A DNA stretch of 64,000 nt, from assembly GCF_016906535.1 (NCBI RefSeq), contig NC_057372.1, positions 2,337,501-2,401,500 on the forward strand, read 5' to 3'. The translations under genes and the position numbers were made by a program. This DNA comes from Rhizoctonia solani. Taxonomy: Eukaryota > Basidiomycota > Agaricomycetes > Cantharellales > Ceratobasidiaceae. The notes below the pieces were generated by a model, which worked only from the letters and a program-made list of their open reading frames with translations, did not search any database and was not told the DNA's origin. This document shows, piece after piece, positions 33,502 to 46,270 of this stretch (position 1 is the stretch's first letter; every line of letters starts with the position of its first letter).

Positions 33502-36111
33502 TTAAGAGCCGTAATTGAACGAATTTTGGATGAGCTTCTTCGCTTGCTTGTTACCTGGTGCAGGGGCAGATGTGGGCGTGGTGACGTTTGCTGGGACAGT
33601 GATAGGCGATGCATCAGCCGGAGGGGATACGAGAGGAGCAAATGCGGGAGGTGCAGGTTTCGTGGCCGGGTCAATAACGGTAACTGCGCCGCCCTTAACC
33701 GCTCCTGGATTCTTGTCTTGCCATTCTTTGATCCACTTGGTAAAGTAAGCGATAGCGAGTTGTTGAACATCGTAAACTGTTTTGTCCGAAGCACCAAATC
33801 GTGTGAGAAGGTCAGAGCAGTGGAATCCGTCCGAAACAGCAATGGGCTGCAAGTCCGTGGACTTGCGAGGATAGAAGTCAGAGCTCATGGTCGCCTCACG
33901 CCAGGGATCACCTGATGGATAAGTGATATTATTAGTGAATACCCTAATTATGGAAATAGTACTCACGCTTCCCGTTGGCGAAGAATAACCGAGGAATATT
34001 AACATTCCAGCCTTTATACTTCGTGTTAATGTTCAAAGTATTCGGGAATCGTGCCTTGGGGAATGATTTGGGGTAGAAGTAAGTGCATTGACGCTGATCA
34101 TCAAAATCAATTAGCTTGAGAATATCAAAAAGGATGTAAATGAAGTCACACCATATCGTAGGGTGGTACAACTAAGCGCGTAACGACCGATGGCCAACCA
34201 AGGGGGGCTCCTGCTTGTGCAAACCCTGAAAAACACGGAATTGTCAGCTTTTCGAGTATGCTCGCACCAACGCATAAAACGAACCAAATTCATTGCATCT
34301 AATAGTTCAATTAGCCTGGTTATCACTGATCTTGAATAGGCACTTACAGTAACCAGTTCCAAGAGCGCCACGAATTATCGATGGATGTGTCAGTGTAGTA
34401 TGTCGAATTGGGGTTGTAGGAGCCTAGACAGTCTTCTTGCGAACTGCTCCCGCAAGCTAAATTACACAATGAGCATCCAAATTCCGAATCTATTCACCAA
34501 ACTTATTTACCTTCCGAAATATAAGTCTTCATATAGTTGCCATATGCAGTGAGTGCATGATCAAGTCCCCAACCGCTCGGACCGGCGGACACGCCATTCT
34601 TGACCTCAAGCGCATCGCAGAACTCGTAGAAACTCTGGTCGCTCTGTCCAGGCTGAAGGCTTTGCCTGTTTGTTTATATATTAGCTCCGCATTATTTGTT
34701 ATTGTGCGAACTCTACTTACCAGTACCAGAGCGGATTACGCACTTGAAATTGTCCATCCATTTAGTACTAGCCTATGAGAAAAGGTAGCTCGAGTACTTA
34801 CAAGCACCAGCAACATCGTCCACATGACTCAAGTTACCCATACCCAATGTCTCTTTGAGCGCCTGAATTTCACTACGTTTACCAAAGGTAAAAGTAGCGT
34901 CTACATAATTGACAACCTATACAGTATCCCAATCAATGGCATTCTATTTCCCATCGCCGATCTAGACTTACTTTTTGGACATCCGCAGAACAGTTCTTTG
35001 GCATGTACTGGCGTACGGGTTCGAAATATCCCCAGTACCAGTTGATGGCTTGGACCACACCAGATGACGAGTATCCTGCCCAGAAGACGCCTGGTTTACT
35101 TTTAAACCTAGTTCAATATGGATTCACATAAGCCAAGTGAAATTCCTTACGCAGCCATTGCCCAACTGACGACTGCCCCTGGGTAACTGCCACCAATCAA
35201 CACCCAAGCGGCCTTGGTTGTCGGGACCTGGTCACCTCCAGGCATTGGCAGGTGAACATTGTTACCGAAATATTCGAGGTCTAGAGATATATTACACGAA
35301 AATTAGGACAGACCATTTGTTATTCAACAACTGACGCACCTTCAATGGCTTGCTCGACACTGAGGTACTTCAACGTGGATTCCTCTAGGTTTGGGTAGGG
35401 GTTGGATTCTCCGAAGCAGCGGTGTTCCAGGAACACTGGCACAGTGAATATGTCAGAACACGCCGGACGGTTCGTGTGACCCAAGTAAAGATAAGCTTAC
35501 CGACGGCACCATTGGTCACTTGGGCGATCTGACCGGGAAGAGTACGGTTGGTGAGGTAGCCAGAGTAACCCTCCATGTTGGATTCTCCTGGTACGTTGAG
35601 AATCTAAAAATGTGTGTTAGTCAGTAAGTTTGACTGGGCTTAATTTTGCATTTCGGACGTACGATTGGGCCACCCGGTTGATAGAACTGATAGAAATTAA
35701 TGAGTTGCGCTTAGAGAATAAATAGAATTTGGAGTACCTCATACGTAAAGTAGTATCTAGAAAATGGGTGTTTAACACTACCACAGATACCAAAAATCCA
35801 TGGAAAATTTACCTTTGCTTGAATGTTCCGAGTGAGGGGTTCTTGTGGTCGATCAACTGATCGAAATAATAGATCGTGTCGTACGGAGGGAGAAGCTCAG
35901 TAGTCCCGTTGCTGTTCGCACTAACGGATTTATTTTAGTGTCAGAGAAAGAAGAAAAAGAGGAGTAAGTTTTGTGTTCTCACTTACCGAACGGGAGGTGT
36001 TGATGGAGCCTGTGCCAAAGGTACAGATGGCCTCGGGGGCACGATATGTCCACCAAGGACACCGCTACCAACAGCGAGCGCAATAGCTACAATACGGAGG
36101 AAGCCACCCAT
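33502..36111 (-). CDS. Secreted serine peptidase, family S28
   Basis: Prolyl carboxypeptidase-type or tripeptidyl-peptidase-type extracellular serine protease. The start at 36111 gives a signal peptide (MGGFLRIVAIALAVGSGVLG). Mature blocks: YYFDQLIDHKNPSLGTFKQR, PIILNVPGES, VFLEHRCFGESNPYPNLE, TLKYLSVEQAIEDLEYFGNN and WVLIGGSYPGAVVSW. The last holds the catalytic Ser in GxSYxG. Then come WAGYSSSGVVQAINWYWGYF and, near the C-terminus, GDPW (catalytic Asp) and STDLQPIAVSDGFHCSDL (catalytic His). An unusual Pro/Ala/Thr-rich tail (PATKPAPPAFAPLVSPPADA) follows the peptidase domain and ends NSFNYGS at 33504-33502. More than ten short introns. The frame seems intact through the catalytic blocks, though I did not splice every exon. 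Confidence 0.85.
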
Positions 36112-37261
36112 GGCAAAGAACCGACTTGCGAGAGCTCACACGAGGGGCCACTCTCAGATGCGACCTAATATACTAAGCGGCATTGTCGCCTAGGACCCCT
36201 TGAAATGAGTGGGACAAATCTTCCTCTCTCTCAGGGATACGGCGAAGAACGGCATGCAGCGAGGGAAGTCCATAAGGAGAGCTCGCTTCCATGTGGATGC
36301 GTCGGGATTGACCTTATGATGCGGATGCTTCTTACAGCGTGGGTTGATGAGAAGAACCTTGTGAGTGGTCAGAATACCAAAGAGAACCAGCTGTTTTCAG
36401 TCACAAGGCCGAGCAGGCGTATATATATAGCGCTTGAAGGGGGCGAATCTTGTGTAATTACGGGATATGGTTTAATATGAACCCATCAACGGATGTGATG
36501 TCGGCGTTTAACGAGTTTAGTTCAAACGGTGCCAGCGCCAACCTAAGGTACAAGGAAATTCACCGCACATATACACGCGTTGAGACTCGCTGCGTTTAAA
36601 ATATCAGTCCACACTAGTGTTCAAAACAAATTTTAAAAAAAGTTACTGTGATTGTTTGAAGGAGAGGACCCCTGGATACTCTGGTGGGAACCGTCGTTCT
36701 TATCGCGGGCCCGGATAGTGCTGGTGCTTTATTTGAGCTACCCATGAAATCAGAGCCACCAGCTCAGCGGTAGTAAGGAGAAGTACTCTCTTATCAGTGG
36801 TTCAGTTAGCTCTCAACTTGCCTCGGTCGTTGATGGTTCAAGAATTTTATCTTGTTACTCATTCCCCAGAGTATTAACGACCTGAGCCTAGTAAAATGGC
36901 ACAATCATATATAGGTGCTGAGAGCGGCTCATCTCGACCTTAACGCCCGTGTGGTTGTTAACATTGAAGCATGCCTGCGATTCAACAGGCTTCGAATTAT
37001 TCAGCGAGACGCAAAACAAGGTGTGGCTGTACTCTTGGCGCTTGACGACGACCGTTTACACCGCTTCGGAGGCCGCATCCACATCGCCTCAGTCGCAGCT
37101 CCATCTCAAACCAGCACAGATCTCTCGTGGATCACGCCGGTGCACTCGACGTCCACAGTCTCACGATATCTGTATTTTCCACGAGTACCACCTCGACTGT
37201 TTTCCCCTTTTGACCATTGCGGTTTCTGAGCAGTCTAGCACGCCGCAGATAGTCCCGTGCG
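36112..37261. promoter_or_regulatory. Divergent intergenic region, S28 (-) and CDC50 (+)
   Basis: About 1.15 kb. A TATA-like run (TATATATATAG) lies at 36420-36430. Plus-strand open frames at 36205-36480 and 36915-37296 show no protein motif; the second probably lies in the CDC50 5' leader. Confidence 0.45.
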
Positions 37262-38919
37262 ATGGCGTTGTTTCGGAGAAAACAAAACAACCATGATGAA
37301 AACAATGACGGAGAAGGAAAGAAAGGCAAAGCTGGCTCCAAGGAGCCTGCCAGTGAGTCCGATCTTATTTTGCTAAATTATCTGTTGCGTGGTGTCATGG
37401 CGGCGACCATATCACGGAGTTCTCGCAAATACGATCATTGCTACGTATGTTGGATTGGTCGCAGTCCAGGCAAATGTTCAGACAATCGCACGGTGTGAAA
37501 CCGTGTTGGCCTCACGAGATCATATGTAGTTGATCAGTGAGCAACTGTTGCTCCCGCCCGCTAACTTGGATTTATCGCATAGAGCAACATACTGACTAAT
37601 TTACTTTGCTAATAGATACTGCCTTCAAGCAACAGCGCTTGAAGGCCTGGCAGCCAATTCTTACCCCCAAGACCGTTCTCCCTGTTCTCTTCATTGTCGG
37701 CCTGTGTTTCGCGCCCATTGGAGGCCTCCTCATCTGGGGCAGTGGCAATGTAAGTCCGTACCTGCGCATCCACACGATACTCCGAACTGAATAATCGTGG
37801 CAGGTAAGCCAAATTACAATCGAATATACTGGCTGCGAGTCAGCTGGCCAAAGCTTTACCAATCTACCCAAATTCTCATACAAGATGCGGTCTTCCGCCT
37901 CGGATGCTGTAGCTTCGACACCTCAATGGCGTAGTACAAAAGTGAATTCAACTTTAACATCCTCGGGTAACCAGTGTACCATTGCTTTCGACATTCCTGC
38001 AGACTTGGAACCTCCCGTATTCTTGTACTATCGCCTCACCAGTTTCTACCAAAATCATCGTCGCTATGTGAAGAGCATGGACGCCGACCAGCTCAAGGGC
38101 AACGCCGTTAGCGCGGACACTCTGAATAACGGAGATTGCAAGCCATTGGCTGTCCTCGATGGCAAGATCGTTTACCCCTGTGGCCTTATTGCAAATTCAA
38201 TGTTTAACGGTAAGTCGTACATCATGTTCTTGGGGACACACTTACCAACTACCTGGCCAGACACTATCGGAAACGCCACTTTATTGGGAACCAATAATAA
38301 TAACCTTTATGCATTTAGTTCGAAGAATATCGCTTGGCCTGGCGAGGCTCGCAAATATGCGACTAGGCCGGGATATGCAAATTTATCGGAAATTATACCT
38401 CCGCCTAACTGGCGCCATAGGTATCCTAACGGATACACTGATACCGATGTTCCCGATTTGAAGGCAAATGAGCACTTCCAAAACTGGATGCGCACTGCAG
38501 GTCTTCCCACATTCACCAAGTTATATGGACGCAACGATAATGAGACGATGCGACAAGGGCGATATGAAATCGTAATTGATGATAGTAAGCATCATCCTCG
38601 TGCGGGTTTCTCACCATAGCGGCCCGCTAACCGCTTGCGACTGCCGTGTAGACTTCCCTGTGTCACAGTTTGGCGGTACGAAGGCCATTGTTATCTCGAC
38701 AGTATCTTGGATTGGTGGAAAGAACCCGTTTTTGGGATGGGCTTATATCGCGGTTGCGGCATTGTTTGTTCTGCTGGGAATTGCGGGTACCGCAAGGCAT
38801 TTGCTCCGCCCGAGGTGAGTCCACGTGCGATATGCGGGGTTTATCGCAGAGATTGACGCCATTTCTTTCTTAGAAAACTCGGCGATATGAATATGCTGTC
38901 TTGGAACCAGGCTCGATGA
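37262..38919 (+). CDS. CDC50: CDC50/LEM3-family flippase subunit
   Basis: Beta subunit of P4-ATPase lipid flippases, needed for their exit from the ER and for phospholipid transport. The start [20 protein letters not shown] at 37262 opens a cytosolic charged N-terminus. After an intron come [20 protein letters not shown] and the first helix [20 protein letters not shown]. The lumenal domain has [49 protein letters not shown] (matching the [19 protein letters not shown] signature), NGDCKPL and [12 protein letters not shown], then [14 protein letters not shown]. The second helix is [20 protein letters not shown], and the end is [14 protein letters not shown] at stop 38917-38919. Six or so exons, frame intact, length normal for the family. 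Confidence 0.92.
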
Positions 38920-39424
38920 ACGAATGCTGGCTGTAGGTGATGATAAAGCGTATAGATCTTGAGGATGTGGGTGTAACCGGGTGTGGGGTAATGCTTCGTG
39001 TGGTAATGTTCTGAATTGCTTCATTCTGTTTACCGAGTTTGTGATTCTGTATAATGATATGTTTTTCAAGCGATATCACGGAGGCCGAAGGAACTACTGA
39101 ATCATATAGAGGGATTTGAATACCGGTTAACTACAGGCTCTATCTCGCTGATCGAGTTCGCCCCGGTTGGCCCGGGCCGGGATGTCGCTGACGTTAGTAC
39201 CCAGCATTCTAAATTTGGAGCCGCAGGCCAATACTTCGTTCGGATTGTGCATGACAGTCTGCCGATGGAATTGGGAATGAATTCAATGGCTGGTACATAA
39301 CCCCCGCAATTTCTGTAAACTCCACACAATCCCCACTCAGTTTCGTCAACCCCCCATTATTTTTCCGTTCCCTTTCGACACTTGCGACGACCCGCGCGAC
39401 GTTTGGAGGTGCTTTTTTGACACC
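38920..39424. other. Intergenic region between CDC50 and the sugar transporter
   Basis: About 500 bp with the CDC50 3' flank and the transporter promoter. No gene or repeat seen. Confidence 0.5.
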
Positions 39425-41852
39425 ATGTCCACATCCTTTTGGAAGGACCCCAGGGCGGGCACCAAGACAATTATTGATGGTGTGAGAGAAAACAAAAATG
39501 CGTAAGCGAAATGGTACTCGTTGGATGACCTCTATTAAATCCTACGTGCTCGATAGTTACATTATGGCGGCTTGGGCTGCGATGGGTGGAATGTACTTTG
39601 GTTGGGATGTAAGTGAATTTCAATCATCAATAGATCTCGGAAACTAAGCGTCCCCGCAGTCGGGGTTAATCGGAGGAATTCTATCTGAAAAGGCATTTGA
39701 AGTAGCCTTTGGGCTTGACAAAGTGGAGAGTACAGCCCTTGCAGCACTGAAGGGAAATATTGTTAGCGTTTTGCAAGCCGGTAAGCTCAAAGTTCTCCAA
39801 GGGCTCTGTTTCAAAATCCGAATTTGCCTTTCGGGTCTTTTAATTATTCGTCAAGCTGACCATTCGACCCCCATAATCACCAGGATGTTTCTTCGGAGCT
39901 GCCTCATCCCTGTATCTTCCAGATCATATGGGTAGGAGGAACTCCCTGCTGTTCGCTACTTGTATTTTCTTTATTGGCTCCATCATTCAGGTAAGTATAT
40001 ATGCGCTCTTACACGATCGCACTGCTAAAAAGGATACCTGGTAGTCAACGACTCTCTTAAACGGACAGTCTCAGCAGCGAGGTTTGGACCAACTTTACGT
40101 AGGTAGGTTTCAGGATCTATAGTCGGGCTGGCGAGGTCAGGGCTAACGAAAACTGAAGGCAGAGCAATAGGCGGATTTGGAGTAGGCCTAGCATCCTCGG
40201 TTATTCCAAGTGCGTCATATTTCTCACAAGAGCCCTTGATTCTCGCTAACGCATGTTCTCGCCCCCCAATGAAGCTTATATAAGCGAATGTGCTCCAAGA
40301 GAGATTCGTGGTCGGCTAACCGGAATGTATCAATTGATGAATGTTACTGGGTAAACTTCTTCAACCCATGCGAATTAACTGAGATACTGATAATGTGGTA
40401 CCTGCTAGTGTCATGCTCAGTTTCTGGACGAATTACGGACTACAAACCAATGCCAAGTCGGAGCTTGACCACTGGACTTGGCGGTGGGTTGTCTTGTCTC
40501 CGTACTACACCAATACTGATATCGATCATCTATCCCAGTGCTGCATTTATCATTCAGATGGCGCCAGGAGCTGTCATGACAGTCGGAATGTTGACCCAGC
40601 CTGAATCCCCGCGTTATTTGGTTCAACGTGGAAGGATAGAAGAGGCCGCACATTCACTTGGACGACTACGCGGACGACCAGCTGACGATCCTGCTGTTCG
40701 TGGTGTACTTTCGGAAATCATTGCCGATTTAGAAGGCAGGGCTCATCTCAACTTGTGGCAACAATGCAAAGCCAGCTTCAAGGACGCAACAACCTTTTAC
40801 CGTGTATTCATCTGTAGGTTATCTACGCAAGACCTCTTATTGATTCTAATGAATTTTACTACTAGCTATCATCCTCATGTTTTTCCAACAATGGACAGGC
40901 ACCAACGCCATCAATATCTATTCGCCTCAAATCTTCGCATCGTTGGGCATTACCGGTACTAGCTCAGGCCTCTTCGCAACGGGGATTTACGGAGTTGTGA
41001 AGGTCTTTTGTACCAGTCTTGCATTGATGTTTGCTCTGGAACAAGCTGGCCGTAAGATGTCCTTGATCGGTGGCGGCTTAATTCAAGCTGTCTCAATGGT
41101 GAGTGTAATTGATCATACATTCGACCAAGCCTTAATTAAATCCCGTTTCCATAGTATTATATTGGCATTTACCAAGCTGTACATACTTCGGGCACAGTCG
41201 TTCCTGCTTCTTATGCTGCCATTACGTTTGTATAGTAAGTCCCATTTTTTTTCTACTTCGTGGCAGATCGACTGATGCTTTTATTAGCGTGTTCGTCCTT
41301 GGATACAGTTTCGGGTGGGGTAGCGTCCCGTGGGCTGTCATGGCTGAATGCGCGCCCAACCATCTCCGATCTCTTGCTATGGCGTTGGGTCTCATGACAA
41401 ACTGGCTTTTCAACTTCGTTATCTCCAAAATTACTCCCACTCTACTGGCCACGGTGAGTCTATTTCTCCATTTTAATATACCAATTATTGATAAAGGAGT
41501 GTTTAATAGATTGGTTTTGGCACATTCCTATTGTTTGGAAGCTTCTCCATTGTCATGGTCTTATGGACAGTGAGTGATTCAAGCCATGAAGAACATCAAA
41601 GACTTACGCTCATCGCCGTAGATTTTCTTCCTTCCGGAGACAAAGGGCATCGCCTTGGAACATATCCACGAAGTCTTTGAGGAGCCTATTGTCAAGCGTT
41701 CATTGGCCGACATGCGTCCCAGTCGTGCTCGTGCTCGTCGCGCGGAGGTTCTTCAAGGAACCGCCGAGACAGATGCTTATGGGCAGATGGAAGATGGCAG
41801 TGTAGGCGACTCCCAAAAGGCAAAGGTCGAACAGATAGAAAACCGGATATAG
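39425..41852 (+). CDS. MFS sugar transporter (monosaccharide/H+ type)
   Basis: Twelve-helix plasma membrane sugar porter; exact sugar unknown. The start is MSTSFWKDPRAGTKTIIDGV at 39425. The first helix carries YIMAAWAAMGGMYFGWD followed by SGLIGG. Loop 2-3 has the D-x-x-GRR motif (DHMGRRNS), and helix 5 has RAIGGFGVGLASSVIPSYIS with PREIRGRLTGMYQL. The central loop has the PESPRYLVQRGR signature. Then come QQWTGTNAINIYSPQIF, GYSFGWGSVPWAVMAECAP with LRSLAMALGLMTNWLFNFVI, and the C-terminal LPETKGIALEHIHEVFEEP signature. Stop 41850-41852. About ten introns, all with usable sites (for example a GTGGGT donor in WTWR near 40485, rejoined to AAFIIQMAPGAVM). The frame is intact. Confidence 0.88.
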
Positions 41853-43228
41853 AGCTCACCCCCTAGACTTAAAGGGTTTTGGACAAATTTAACGAACAGC
41901 ACATGTCACGCAATGTAAAACACTGTAATAGTCGGATGTATTAATTATAGCAGCTTATATGCGGCACGTTTGACGAGATTGTATCACTTACGCTCTCGAG
42001 CCGACAGTTATAGCTCATATACAATCAAGATTTATTTATTTTCTTTTAATGACTAAACAAAGAGTATTCATTACGACAATTTGTTCCGGTGAGAGCTATA
42101 TTTTACACAACAGAAACACTGCTATATGCACATATGTAGAACCTTTCGCCCCAAAAATGAGCCCGTCTATATATTAGATGGTCAGGTGCCAGATAGCCCA
42201 CTGGTGTGATTGTTGTCATATTATCCTCTTAGTCAAGGTCCTTGTGACCAATTAAGCCAAAGAAGCTACTATTTACAGGTTGAGCAATGCAGTTTACCAT
42301 TATATGTCGAGGGGTTTCTCGCGTCTCAACCCTGGTGTGCCGTGGCTAGAGCTAAAACAGACTGTTATCCGTAACCCTCGACAGGTATAAATATGTATGT
42401 TTTACACGAGATTCAATTCCTATACTCGCTCAATTGAAGCTGAAGCAGCTCGCACTCTGAAATTAGGCGCCAATTCTAAGCTTAAGGCTGTACATGTACA
42501 TATTAAAGTACACGGGAGTCCTTAACTAATATGCTTAATCATGAGTATGAAGCTTTGTCTACCATAACCGGAGATTTAATCAAATTCGTATAGCTATGGC
42601 TGATATTACAACCCACCCTTTCGTCGTGAGACTGAATTTCTCATATTGGTATATGTATTGTACCATAGCATTGGAAATATTAGTGCCACAGCCTTTTGGT
42701 ACAGTAGGTTCACGTCCCCGAGGCCCAAATTTGGGTCATTCATGGGAATGTGGTTCATGGTAGTGCACGTGCTCCTGTGAGCTCGAGCTTGGAAGTGTTA
42801 AGAACCACATTATTCAACACATAATAGGTAGCCATACTGCCTCTACTCGGACCCTCATATTGGTATTGGATAGAGGACCCAGACCACGTAATGTAGTCAC
42901 TAGGCGCCTGACGCAATGCAGGTGCATGAGGCACACCAATTCAGTGCTCCCATGCGACGATCGTGTCAAAAGCACATGCACAACCCAAGTCGACCTTTAC
43001 TGTGCCAAGCACGATATTAGACTAGAAGCCTATGATAACGTTGTTGGTTATTCAACCAAACAATTGTAGTTGCACGTGTTGAACTGGAGGGGAACAGATA
43101 CAATCGTACTTTCCCTCTTGCACTCATAATTCCCGTCATGAGTCACGAATCGCAAGTCATGGCTACGTTGAGTGCTTTTCATTATATAATGTAGACTAAC
43201 CACCGGTTTGGTTCGTAACTAATATCAG
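41853..43228. other. Intergenic stretch, no confident gene
   Basis: About 1.4 kb, AT-rich. The first coding exon of the DUF6593-like gene probably lies near its right end (an ATG at 43138 is a candidate, but no phase-compatible donor was found). Otherwise I see nothing. Confidence 0.45.
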
Positions 43229-44027
43229 AGGATCCCAGATATACGTATACCCTTTCCAGAAGCTCACCTACAAATACTGTCTTGAATGGCCCACAAGGGA
43301 CCGCAGAATATGTCGTACGTACTCACATATGCGAAATAATGCTTTGAGGATTATGACAATTTTCAGATTTCGACTCCTTTTAGGCTGGGAGGTACCCAAA
43401 CGACAATTACACACGAAGGACGTGTGATAGCTACTATACAGTGGAATTTCTTCAAGAAAGATACTGTCACGATGGATGATAGAACATCTACTGTCAAAGA
43501 AGTATTTCCCAAGATGAAGTTGTTGTCCACGTGAGTTGAAAATTCATGTATATTGCAATACAAAATTCTCAACCAGCTAATTAGTTGCTGTCCGCAGATC
43601 GCGCACGTATACTACTTTAAGTGGGGAGAGGTTTAAATGGAAGGGTACCAATAAGCTCCGTGTATGTTATCATGATTGCTCAAAGCACTGAACCTCATAG
43701 ACTTTCGTATCGTATTTAAATTTATAGTGCATCTCTGTTGAAACTCACAGCACTCTTGCAATATATGAACGAACGATCTTCTCTCGGGTCAGGAAGAAAC
43801 CACACGTCCTGAATATTTTACCTAACGCTGACTATCTTACGGAAGTTCTTATCGGTAAATAAATCACTTTGTTACATTGTATCATACAGACTAATCTGAC
43901 AAAACCAATTACTACATTAGTTACATGGGTAATAGCCGAAAAGAAGGCTAGGAGCCGAAGGCGTACTGGGGGCATTGCTATTGTGGGAGGTGGAACAAGA
44001 TTAAATAAAACTGATGGCGCAGGCTAA
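43229..44027 (+). CDS. DUF6593-like protein, first exon not located
   Basis: Family of unknown function, common and multi-copy in agaricomycetes. Exons: YTYTLSRSSPTNTVLNGPQG (from acceptor CAG 43226-43228), then ISTPFRLGGTQTTITHEGRV with IATIQWNFFKKDTVTMDD, then RTYTTLSGERFKWKGTNK. Next are LAIYERTIFSRVRKKPHVLN and ILPNADYLTEVLI, and finally WVIAEKKARSRRRTGGIAIV with GGGTRLNKTDGAG, stop 44025-44027. The ISTP...TTITHEGRVIATIQW block is the family hallmark as I know it. The family name is from memory and needs a profile search. Introns are short with good GTGAGT or GTACGT donors. No stop codons interrupt the exons. Confidence 0.6.
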
Positions 44028-45505
44028 GACAAGTAGCCTTACTTTAAGTTAGGTGCCATGACTTTTACGATTATTTCCGCTGGGACAATGCTCTCTCCAA
44101 ATTCGGTCTTATTCTATGTTTCCCTACAATACCCTTCTAATGTTGATAGATCTTGTTTTGGAACTTCATGTGGTAACCAGCCATCGTGAGATACCTCGGA
44201 AGTTGGATCAACTCATTTGGGTAATACGCTAAGAGCGCCCCCGTTTAACTCGTTGCCGGATGTGGTATCTTGAAGGTCCGTATGTTGGTCAAAGAATCAG
44301 ATAGAAATGATTCGACTCGATTGTTTAGGAACTACAATACGAGTTTGATCATCGCAGTCGCCTCAAGTTTGCTTTTCAGCTTAGGTCAAGTCAATCTGGG
44401 TTTCCCGTTACTTCGCATCAATGATCTCAATATCACATTATGCCTCCCTGACTCCCGCCAAAACATCGGCGTCAAATGGTTGTGGTTTAGTACAGTTGTA
44501 GTAAATCAATTTTATCATTGGTACCCTAATACAAGACTATATCTACTTACATTTTCCACAGAAATACCGAATCCGATGGACGCTGAGTACAAGGTCTCAT
44601 AAAATCTGTGTAAATCTATGTGTCTCGACAGACTTGTCAGCTCCGGCATAAAAAGAAAGGAGCTATTTGAATCTGTTCTACAACGCTAAGATCATAGAAT
44701 AGCCTATGGTATAGCATAGCCAATAATAGCATGATACACCGAGGGGGAGTGGGTGGCAAAGCTGCGGCAGAGGGGATACAAAAGAATCGGTTCACGTTAC
44801 ACTTGCCATCTAGCTTGAATTCGGGCACATGTATAGTAATACCGCGGTAAATACTACAGCTACATAATCTTAGTACTACATTCTATAATGCATAATCGTT
44901 GCATATAAACCTGTGTGTCTATACGTACCAGCCAGCGAGATGGCCATATTAAAAAGCCGCATACACGCTTGCAACTGATTTAGACTGCTTACAGTTGGGG
45001 CAGCTCACTCTGGTTCATATCGATTATGGTCTCGTTTAGCGCATATAGCCAGGCTTTCATAAAGTTTTATAGAACCCAACCTGGAATAGAGCTGGTCCTT
45101 GGCCAGCGTCAACCTTTCTACCACGAGAATGGGAATAAGCGCAGCGGCAACGCTAGCCTGACTCTGGGGCTCACAAATGCCGTTGGGCTTGATTATATCA
45201 TCAGTACTATGGGTATATAAAAGTATGTTTTCCATATGTTACATTGTTAAGATCTACCAGAACTTAGTCATGTTTAGCTTCGCGTTTTTGCTAGAGGCGG
45301 TTGTTTGGGTAACTCGTATGGTGGGAGTGCTTGATTGTCCTAAATTTCGCGAGCAGTTTATCACGCTCCTATCCACATGGATCAAAATTCAAACAGACTT
45401 ACCTGAGGGTGATGATAATCCATGGACGGTGCAGGTGACATGGCTGCGGTATTATGCCTAAGTTTCAAGTATCAGCGTTGGCAGAGTTGCTCAGGTCCGC
45501 AAAAT
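44028..45505. other. Intergenic stretch with weak open frames
   Basis: A plus-strand frame at 44270-44602 and a minus-strand frame at 45005-45235 (ASVAAALIPILVVERLTLAK) look mildly protein-like. They lack motifs, clear starts or splice partners, so they may be relics. No call made. Confidence 0.35.
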
Positions 45506-46042
45506 CTACCCCAGTGATTGCAATGTATTGTATGCCCTTTGGCTTTGTATTCCCTCGAGTGGAGTCAAGTCTGCATATTGTGGCAAGGCGGCGGCATCTT
45601 TGCGTTTGCGTCGTTTACGAATGATGTTCATCGAGTAGTAGAAAACTAAGAGACATCCGAGTCCCACTGCACATTTATACGTAACGGAGCATTGCAATTG
45701 AATTAAGAGTTAGCTAATAAGCACAAATCAAAGACGAACCAAATACACTGATGAAGGCTATCTTGACGCCGTTGGGCTTTTTATGTAGATCATCGGTGCT
45801 TTTGATATCAATAAGAAATCTCAGACCAGATATGAACGCATAATTAAGTTGTACCTTTGAGCATACGATACCAGGATGAAGCTGAGGAGAAAGACTAGAA
45901 AGGAGAATGTGTACATCCAACGGATTCTGTGAGAGGGAGGTGGTTTCCTGGGCGATAGGAAAGGAGAATTAAGCCGTCGGGCGAGCAGAAGTAACTTTCG
46001 GTGAACGCTTATGCGATGCGCCAAGCGAAAGCATATGCACAA
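45506..46042 (-). CDS. Small putative multi-pass membrane protein
   Basis: Not recognised. The minus-strand exons show hydrophobic segments WMYTFSFLVFLLSFILVSYA (about 45860-45920), then VQLNYAFISGLRFLIDIKST and VKIAFISVF, then VGLGCLLVFYYSMNI followed by the basic cluster IRKRRKRKD. The C-terminus is PQYADLTPLEGIQSQRAYNT, ending LQSLG at 45508-45506. The arrangement suggests three or four helices with a basic cytosolic end. Start (46042) and splice sites are tentative. Confidence 0.4.
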
Positions 46043-46201
46043 GCCCCTGAGCGGTTCAATATCTAAACAGTGATATCAGCAGCTCGCTGACATTTGGTAA
46101 CCCGAATGTTCCTATGGAACACTGATTAATGGGGATGTTTCCAGTAAGTTTTATTTACTCACAAGTGTTTTTAGCGCACAGCCACAGACTTACAGCTTAA
46201 T

Positions 46202-46207
46202 CACGTG
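46202..46207. promoter_or_regulatory. TCACGTGA E-box upstream of the Dbp6-like gene
   Basis: CACGTG in the context ATCACGTGAAG, 64 bp before the start codon at 46271. Confidence 0.42.
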
Positions 46208-46270
46208 AAGCTTACCATGATCGGCGATTCTAAGCTTAGTCATCCCAGGAAATTCTTGCTCTCCTAAACT

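Noticed and set aside
29403..36111. Secondary-metabolite cluster around the methyltransferases and S28 peptidase
   Set aside because: No core synthase, tailoring set or regulator nearby; neighbours are housekeeping or general secreted functions.
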